Positions 7,704 to 9,236 of a stretch of DNA of 9,236 nucleotides are shown here, one piece after another. Position 1 is the stretch's first letter. Every line of letters starts with the position of its first letter. This DNA is from Chloroflexota bacterium. GTDB lineage: Bacteria; Chloroflexota; Anaerolineae; CG2-30-64-16. Location of the stretch: NCBI GenBank assembly GCA_029555885.1, contig JAKPQT010000314.1, forward strand, positions 1 through 9,236. Reading direction: 5' to 3'. Below the pieces are notes generated by a model. That model had not been told where the DNA came from and did no database searches. It was given only the letters and a program-made list of their open reading frames with translations. The position numbers were made by a program, and so were the translations under genes.

Positions 7704-7763
7704 GGCTTTAGCCGGTTTCGGCAACCAAAGGTTGCACAACCAAGCCACAGCTTGAGCGGTCAA
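7704..7763. repeat. Patch of overlapping short inverted repeats after hoxH
   Basis: Within 60 nt there are several small palindromes: GGCT-TT-AGCC (7704-7713), GCAACC-AAA-GGTTGC (7721-7735), GGTTG-CA-CAACC (7730-7741, sharing an arm with the previous one), CAAGC-CACA-GCTTG (7741-7754) and TTGA-GCGG-TCAA (7752-7763). The arms overlap, so only some hairpins could form at once. No T-run follows any of them. It may be part of an operon 3' structure or the remains of a small repeat element; function is not shown. Confidence 0.45.
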
Positions 7764-7793
7764 TGTCACGCACAGAGCAGATAAACGGATGCT

Positions 7794-7820
7794 GTCGGGG
7801 CGACCTGCGGTCGCCCCGAC
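7794..7820. repeat. Perfect 12-bp palindrome (REP-like element or hairpin terminator)
   Basis: The left arm GTCGGGGCGACC (7794-7805) and right arm GGTCGCCCCGAC (7809-7820) are exact reverse complements around a TGC loop. The RNA hairpin would be very stable. Only a weakly U-rich stretch (GCTTGTT, 7821-7827) follows, so a classical intrinsic terminator is doubtful, although the place between the hydrogenase operon and the protease gene would suit one. GC-rich palindromes of this look often occur as dispersed REP-like repeats in high-GC environmental bacteria. A related partial copy, GCGACCCGCAG, lies at 7836-7846 (9 of 11 bases match 7800-7810). Confidence 0.65.
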
Positions 7821-7862
7821 GCTTGTTATGTGGCGGCGACCCGCAGTTGTCCGCACATATAT

Positions 7863-7869
7863 GGGTAGG
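7863..7869 (+). promoter_or_regulatory. Possible ribosome binding site deciding the hoxW start
   Basis: GGGTAGG at 7863-7869 is 3 nt before ATG 7873. It favours this ATG over the in-frame ATG at 7861, which has an A/T-rich upstream stretch (ACATAT) and no Shine-Dalgarno. No convincing -35/-10 pair is seen in the 185-nt gap upstream. Confidence 0.4.
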
Positions 7870-7872
7870 CAT

Positions 7873-8352
7873 ATGCGCGTACTGGTCATCGGATATGGCA
7901 ACCCCAGCCGCCAGGACGATGGCGTCGGACTGGCAGTCGTGAATGGACTGCGCGCGGCCGCGAGCCAACCGCTGCTCGAAGAAGGCGACGATGGGTTCAA
8001 CGACCTGGGTGGGTCCCTCGATACGCTGTTCCTCCAGCAGCTCAGCCCGGAGCTGGCCGAGACGCTGATCGACTACGATCACGTTTGCCTGGTGGATGCG
8101 CACTTCGGCCTGTACCCGGAGCTGGTCCACGTGACTCCGCTGGACCCGGAGAACGCACCCGCCATCGTCTCCCACCACTTCAAGCCTGGCACCTTGCTGG
8201 CGCTGGCAGGCGAACTCTACGGCCGCGCGCCGACCGCGGAACTGATCTCTGTGCGCGGGTTCTCCTTTGACTTCACCTCCGAGCTCAGCCCGGCGACCGC
8301 AGAGGGCGTCCGGCAGGTGATTGAGGAACTGTGGGGCAGATTCGGAGTGTAG
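7873..8352 (+). CDS. hoxW: [NiFe] hydrogenase maturation endopeptidase, HoxW-type
   Basis: A 159-residue peptidase of the HycI/HybD/HoxW family that removes the C-terminal tail of the hydrogenase large subunit after Ni insertion. The N-terminal MRVLVIGYGNPSRQDDGVG is the family signature; D16 takes the place of the Ni-sensing Glu/Asp of HybD, D75 in LVDAHFG matches the second ligand, and H101 or H102 in SHHFKPG the third. The QQLSPELAE segment (55-63) and the LYGRAP and SFDFTSELSP stretches are usual for proteases of soluble group 3 hydrogenases. Its substrate is most likely the HoxH of this locus, which has a 25-residue tail. ATG 7873 is chosen because the conserved fold begins there; ATG 7861 would add only four residues. 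It lies 185 nt after hoxH and ends 42 nt from the convergent hypE, so it may have its own promoter or be read through from the operon. Confidence 0.93.
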   Translation: MRVLVIGYGNPSRQDDGVGLAVVNGLRAAASQPLLEEGDDGFNDLGGSLDTLFLQQLSPELAETLIDYDHVCLVDAHFGLYPELVHVTPLDPENAPAIVSHHFKPGTLLALAGELYGRAPTAELISVRGFSFDFTSELSPATAEGVRQVIEELWGRFGV

Positions 8353-8394
8353 ACCGGCCGGCAGTACAACCCTTAAGCCTTGCCGTCTGACGGA
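8353..8394. other. Short gap between convergent hoxW and hypE
   Basis: This 42-nt gap must hold the 3' ends of two converging transcripts. CGGCA (8359-8363) and TGCCG (8381-8385) can pair across a 17-nt loop that contains a CTTAAG palindrome, and CCGT-CTG-ACGG (8383-8393) is a second small alternative hairpin. Neither is strong, and no T-run is seen, so a bidirectional terminator is only possible. Confidence 0.25.
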
Positions 8395-9236
8395 TCAGCA
8401 GATCCGCGGCAACTGCTCGCCGCTCAACAAGTCCACGATGCGCTGGCCGCCGATGCGCGAGCGCATGACAACCTTGCGGGGGTGCTCCGCGACCACCTCT
8501 CCGATGACCGCGGCCTCGCGGCCCAACGGATGGCCCCGCAGCACGGCCAGCACCGCGTCCGCATCCTCCCGCGCAACGATAGCAAGACACTTCCCCTCGT
8601 TCGCCACGTAGAGCGGGTCCAGCCCGAGAATCTCGCACGCGCCGCGTACCGCGTCACCGACCGGAATGGCCGCTTCCATCAGCCGGATCCCCACCTGCGC
8701 GGCCTGCGCGATTTCGTTGAGCGCGCTTGCGACGCCCCCGCGGGTCGGGTCGCGCAGCACGTGAACGCTGTCTCCGCCGGCCCTGAGCACTTCAGCCACC
8801 AGCCCGTGCAGAGACGCAGAATCACTCACCAGCTCCGTCTCGAACGCCAGCCCCTCGCGCACCGACATAATCGCCATGCCGTGGTCCGCGATGCGCCCGC
8901 TGACGAGCACCACGTCACCCGGCTGCGCGCGCAGCGGCGAGATGTGCACGCCCGCGGGAATCAGGCCGATGCCGGTCGTGTTGATGTAGATGCCGTCTCC
9001 CTTGCCGCGGTCCACCACCTTCGTGTCGCCGGTGGCAACCGGTACACCCACGGCCTGCGCCGCGGCGGCCAGTGCAGTGACGATGCGCCACAGCTCATCC
9101 ATCGGCAGCCCCTCCTCGAGGATGAACCCTACGGAGAGCGCAGCCGGCTGCGCGCCGCACATCGCGAGGTCGTTCACGGTCCCATGTACGGCGAGTGACC
9201 CAATGTCGCCGCCGGGGAAGAACCGCGGACTGACCA
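8395..9236 (-). CDS. hypE: Hydrogenase maturation protein HypE (5' partial)
   Basis: The C-terminal 279 residues of HypE, which dehydrates the carbamoyl group on its own C-terminal cysteine to a thiocyanate used for the CN ligands of the NiFe site, with ATP. The chain ends in LPRIC (Cys codon 8400-8398, stop TGA 8397-8395), the essential and conserved HypE C-terminus. The frame is open to the right edge; the part before the GTG at 9177 reads FFPGGDIGSLAVHGT and continues into VNDLAMCGA, a hallmark HypE stretch, so that GTG is internal. Other visible family motifs are GDTKVVDRGKGDG, RIADHGMAIMS and RDPTRGGVASALNEI. Full HypE is about 340 residues, so roughly 55-60 are missing. The gene converges on hoxW and comes from beyond the right edge, where other hyp genes may lie. 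Confidence 0.95.
   Translation of the reverse strand, partial: VSPRFFPGGDIGSLAVHGTVNDLAMCGAQPAALSVGFILEEGLPMDELWRIVTALAAAAQAVGVPVATGDTKVVDRGKGDGIYINTTGIGLIPAGVHISPLRAQPGDVVLVSGRIADHGMAIMSVREGLAFETELVSDSASLHGLVAEVLRAGGDSVHVLRDPTRGGVASALNEIAQAAQVGIRLMEAAIPVGDAVRGACEILGLDPLYVANEGKCLAIVAREDADAVLAVLRGHPLGREAAVIGEVVAEHPRKVVMRSRIGGQRIVDLLSGEQLPRIC

Noticed and set aside
7789..7872. Earlier start of hoxW at 7789
   Set aside because: It would translate through the palindrome and add residues unlike the family; the conserved IGYGNP fold begins right after ATG 7873.
7688..7872. Promoter for hoxW
   Set aside because: TTGTTA- and TTGTCC-like words occur, but no correctly spaced -10 partner was found, so no promoter is called.
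1..9236. CRISPR array, insertion sequence, tRNA or attachment site
   Set aside because: No regularly spaced direct repeats, transposase frame, terminal repeats or tRNA-like fold were seen; the window is almost fully covered by hydrogenase genes.

Overview
The window is GC-rich and almost fully coding. It carries most of a cytoplasmic, NAD(P)-linked [NiFe] hydrogenase operon with the start of its maturation functions. The hydrogenase core is of the group 3 HoxYH / HydSL kind. The domain make-up (HndB-like ferredoxin, NuoF-like flavoprotein, NuoG-like iron-sulfur protein) and the high-GC codon use suggest an anaerobic or facultative bacterium, possibly a Chloroflexota (Anaerolineae-like) member. 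That taxonomic guess is inference only; there is no rRNA or other marker gene here.

Layout, left to right on the + strand: (1) the 3' end of a thioredoxin-fold [2Fe-2S] ferredoxin gene (HndB-like), cut by the window edge; (2) a 155-residue ferritin-like/rubrerythrin-family diiron protein; (3) a 1056-residue fusion of a [2Fe-2S] thioredoxin-like domain, a NuoF/HoxF-type NADH:FMN module and a GltD/NfnB-type FAD-NADPH module with its own [4Fe-4S] region; (4) a 575-residue NuoG/HoxU-like iron-sulfur protein; (5) the hydrogenase small subunit (HoxY-like); (6) the hydrogenase large subunit (HoxH-like). Gaps between these genes are 1 to 30 nt, so they look like one transcription unit. A 185-nt non-coding stretch follows, with a perfect 12-bp palindrome and a patch of short inverted repeats. 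Next come (7) a HoxW-type endopeptidase that would trim the large subunit, and (8), converging from the right edge on the - strand, a 5'-truncated hypE for the CN ligands of the NiFe site.

How the parts should work together: HoxH/HoxY split or make H2 at the NiFe site, and electrons pass through the single proximal [4Fe-4S] cluster of HoxY to the cluster chain of the NuoG-like subunit. From there they reach the fusion flavoprotein, which carries both an NAD(H)-type FMN site and an NADP(H)-type FAD site. The most interesting feature is this NuoF::GltD fusion. It replaces the C-terminal ferredoxin domain usual in HndC/HydB-type subunits and suggests a hydrogenase that couples H2 to both NAD(H) and NADP(H), perhaps with flavin-based electron bifurcation. 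The ferritin-like gene embedded in the operon is the second unusual point and may protect the enzyme from oxygen or peroxide.
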